From the NCBI RefSeq assembly GCF_017874575.1, contig NZ_JAGGLU010000001.1, positions 124,001 through 188,000 of the forward strand: a stretch of DNA of 64,000 nt, written 5' to 3'. A program made the position numbers and the translations under genes. Below are positions 62,246-64,000 of this stretch, piece after piece. The notes below the pieces were generated by a model. It was not told where the DNA came from and searched no databases. It saw nothing but the letters and a program-made list of their open reading frames with translations. Each line of letters opens with the position of its first letter. Within the stretch, counting starts at the first letter, position 1. The DNA comes from Lactobacillus colini (GTDB lineage Bacteria; Bacillota; Bacilli; Lactobacillales; Lactobacillaceae).

Positions 62246-63172
62246 ATGAGTACAAGAAAAGTATTTTTAGTTGGTGATGGTCGAGTAGGTTCAACTTTTG
62301 CTAACGATTTATTGCAGAATGTTAAGATTGATGAATTGATAATTAGCGATGTAGTTAAAAAGGTACCCGAAGGGGATGCATTAGATCTTGAAGACTTGGC
62401 CCCATTTGTAGGTCAATGCAAGATTCGCGCTGGAGAATACGCAGATGCCAAGGATGCAGATATTGCAGTAATCACAGCTGGTGCTGCACGTAAGCCTGGC
62501 GAAACACGTTTAGATTTAGTTGATAAGAATGTTAAGATTTTAAAGTCAATCATTCCACCAATTGTTGAATCAGGATTTAAAGGTATTTTTGTTGTATCAG
62601 CTAATCCGGTTGATATTTTAACAACTTTAACGCAAAAGTTATCTGGATTCCCTAAGAATAGAGTTATTGGTACTGGAACATCACTAGATACTGCACGTTT
62701 GAGAGTGGCTTTATCTCATAAGACAGGTATTAATGTTAACCAAATTGATGCCTATGTTTTAGGCGAACATGGTGATACTTCTTTTGAAAACTTTGATGAA
62801 GCATTAATTGCACATAAGCCAATTAAGTCATATGAAGAATTAAATCAGGCAACTCTTGATGAATTAGAAACAGAGGTCCGTCAAAAGGGTGGCAAGATCA
62901 TTGCTAATAAGGGAGCTACTTTCTATGGTGTAGCGATGTGTTTGACTCAAATTGTAAAGGCAATTTTTGAAAATCAATCACGTGTAATGGCTTTGTCTGC
63001 ACCGATGGAAGGAGAATATGGCATTAATAATCTATATCTTGGCAATCCTTGTGTAATTAATGCTAACGGAATTGCTGATGTGATAGAATTACATCTTTCC
63101 GATGAAGAAAAAGCTAAAATGAAATATTCTGCACAAAAAATGCAAGAAGTTCTTAACGGTATAAACCTATAA
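62246..63172 (+). CDS. L-lactate/malate dehydrogenase family enzyme
   Basis: 308-aa NAD-dependent 2-hydroxyacid dehydrogenase of the LDH/MDH family. Rossmann GDGRVG (residues 10-15), DLED motif, substrate Arg88 in GETRLDL and catalytic His near 175 in GEHGDTSF. Residue 82 (in AARKPGE), equal to position 102 in legacy LDH numbering, is Arg rather than the Gln of lactate dehydrogenases. Arg there favours oxaloacetate/malate in classical mutant work. It may therefore be a malate or other oxo-diacid dehydrogenase. ATG 62246 has AGGAG upstream. Confidence 0.88.
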   Translation: MSTRKVFLVGDGRVGSTFANDLLQNVKIDELIISDVVKKVPEGDALDLEDLAPFVGQCKIRAGEYADAKDADIAVITAGAARKPGETRLDLVDKNVKILKSIIPPIVESGFKGIFVVSANPVDILTTLTQKLSGFPKNRVIGTGTSLDTARLRVALSHKTGINVNQIDAYVLGEHGDTSFENFDEALIAHKPIKSYEELNQATLDELETEVRQKGGKIIANKGATFYGVAMCLTQIVKAIFENQSRVMALSAPMEGEYGINNLYLGNPCVINANGIADVIELHLSDEEKAKMKYSAQKMQEVLNGINL

Positions 63173-63184
63173 ATTACAAATTTA

Positions 63185-63227
63185 AAAGACCTGAACTTAA
63201 ATTAAAAAAGGTTCAGGCCTTTTTTTG
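63185..63227 (+). terminator. Terminator after the dehydrogenase gene
   Basis: AAGACCTGAAC pairs with GTTCAGGCCTT (one mismatch), followed by TTTTT. Confidence 0.8.
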
Positions 63228-63271
63228 TGATAAAATCTTTAATGAAAATAATTTAAATTGGAAAGTGCAAA

Positions 63272-64000
63272 ATGAATAAGAACAAAGAAGATAATATTAC
63301 AAATCAAAATCGTAAATATACTTTGTCACACCATCATCATATGAGAATTCGCTGGCAAGAGTTTTACACTAGCGATAATATTACTCCGGCTAGAGATGCA
63401 ACCTTAGCTGAAAAATCAATTATGGTTGGGCATATTGGAGTCATGTTATTGTCATGTGGTACTGGTGCTTGGCGGGTACGCGCAGCTATGAATACCATTG
63501 CACGGAGCTTGGATATGACTTGCAGCGCTGATATTGGATTAGTGTCACTAGAATATACTTGTGTAGACAGAGATGGACACAGTTATACTCAAGCGTTGAG
63601 TCTGCCCTCTACGGGAGTTAATACAGCTAAGTTAAATAAGATGGAAGCATTTGTTCAAGAATTCGAAAAGGATAAGGGAAATTGGACAATTGGTCAGATT
63701 CATAATCGCCTAGATGAAATTTCAAAGATGAAATCTCAATTTAAGCCTTGGCAAGTGGGATTATCAGCCGGTCTTGCTTGTGGGGGGTTTATTTTTTTAC
63801 TAGGTGGAGGAATAATTGAGGTAATTTGTGCCTTTTTCGGTGCAGCAGCAGGCAATTATGTCAGAAGAAAAATGATTGATAGACATTTAACTATTCTCGC
63901 TAATACAGCTATAGGTGTAGCTGTTGCATGCTGCGTATACTTTTTAGTATTTACTTTGTTACATATGTTTGTCGAAATTAGCCCGCGAAGGTTAGATGGT
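63272..64000 (+). CDS. ThrE-type threonine/serine exporter (3' truncated by window)
   Basis: The frame is open from ATG 63272 to the window end (243 codons). It starts hydrophilic with HHHH; then LAEKSIMVGHIGVMLLSCGTGAWRVRAAMNTIARSLDMTC matches the N-terminal domain of the ThrE family (PF06738), followed by membrane helices from about residue 170. Probably exports threonine/serine or related amino acids. A weak GGAAAGTGC precedes ATG. Confidence 0.82.
   Translation, partial: MNKNKEDNITNQNRKYTLSHHHHMRIRWQEFYTSDNITPARDATLAEKSIMVGHIGVMLLSCGTGAWRVRAAMNTIARSLDMTCSADIGLVSLEYTCVDRDGHSYTQALSLPSTGVNTAKLNKMEAFVQEFEKDKGNWTIGQIHNRLDEISKMKSQFKPWQVGLSAGLACGGFIFLLGGGIIEVICAFFGAAAGNYVRRKMIDRHLTILANTAIGVAVACCVYFLVFTLLHMFVEISPRRLDG

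Overview
The window is about 35% GC Firmicute chromosome. Its content and gene order point to a Lactobacillus of the johnsonii/gasseri group: an rnc-smc-ftsY cell-division/secretion cluster, then ylxM-ffh-rpsP-rimM-trmD-rplS, enolase, a T-box controlled methionine transporter and an LL-H type holin/lysozyme pair. Species is inferred from general resemblance only; no search was run.

Layout. (1) 1-13470, host: end of an oligopeptide-binding protein, rnc, smc, ftsY, a C69 dipeptidase, ylxM-ffh, rpsP, rimM-trmD, rplS with a leader RNA, and an MFS exporter. (2) 13471-14035: a short host segment holding a decayed small membrane/HTH gene and a strong terminator. (3) 14036-51706: a complete-looking temperate siphophage of about 37.7 kb in the 3' end of tRNA-Ser(CGA). 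A 15-bp core (ATAAGGAGAGTACAG) lies at both ends, and a second 15-bp repeat (AAATGGTGCACACAT) lies just inside each end. (4) 51696-64000, host: tRNA-Ser, a P-type cation ATPase divergent from a LysR regulator, a PAP2 phosphatase, eno, an ABC-F ATPase, a Met T-box with metQ-metN-metI, a lactate/malate dehydrogenase family gene and the start of a ThrE-like exporter.

The prophage is laid out as follows. The leftward lysogeny block has integrase, an Ltp-like surface protein, a DUF1828 protein with an overlapping partner, an ImmA/IrrE peptidase and a CI-like repressor. The rightward early block has small membrane ORFs, a Cro-like regulator, an antirepressor and DUF771. Replication follows: Gp157, helicase, AAA ATPase, DUF669, primase/polymerase and a VapE-like helicase, then a 260-bp iteron cluster that is probably the phage origin. 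Next come small ORFs, a VRR-NUC nuclease, an ArpU-like late regulator, a run of tRNA-like RNAs and HicAB. Packaging and structure run from HNH and terminase through portal, MuF-type head protein, scaffold, capsid, connectors, tail tube, frameshifted chaperones, tape measure, Dit, Tal, BppU and receptor-binding tail genes to XkdX, holin and lysin.

The observations most worth following up are: (a) a head-morphogenesis protein with a toxin-like C-terminal domain followed by a small immunity-like gene; (b) three aberrant tRNA-like elements in 29829-30137; (c) paired poly-G tracts at the ends of consecutive tail genes whose length would decide between an early IGGGN stop and read-through to the next gene; (d) the TGACAGT iteron cluster; (e) a canonical -1 frameshift site in the tail chaperone genes; (f) an LDH-family enzyme with Arg at the classical lactate/malate specificity position; (g) phage genes whose best start codons are ATT or ATA.
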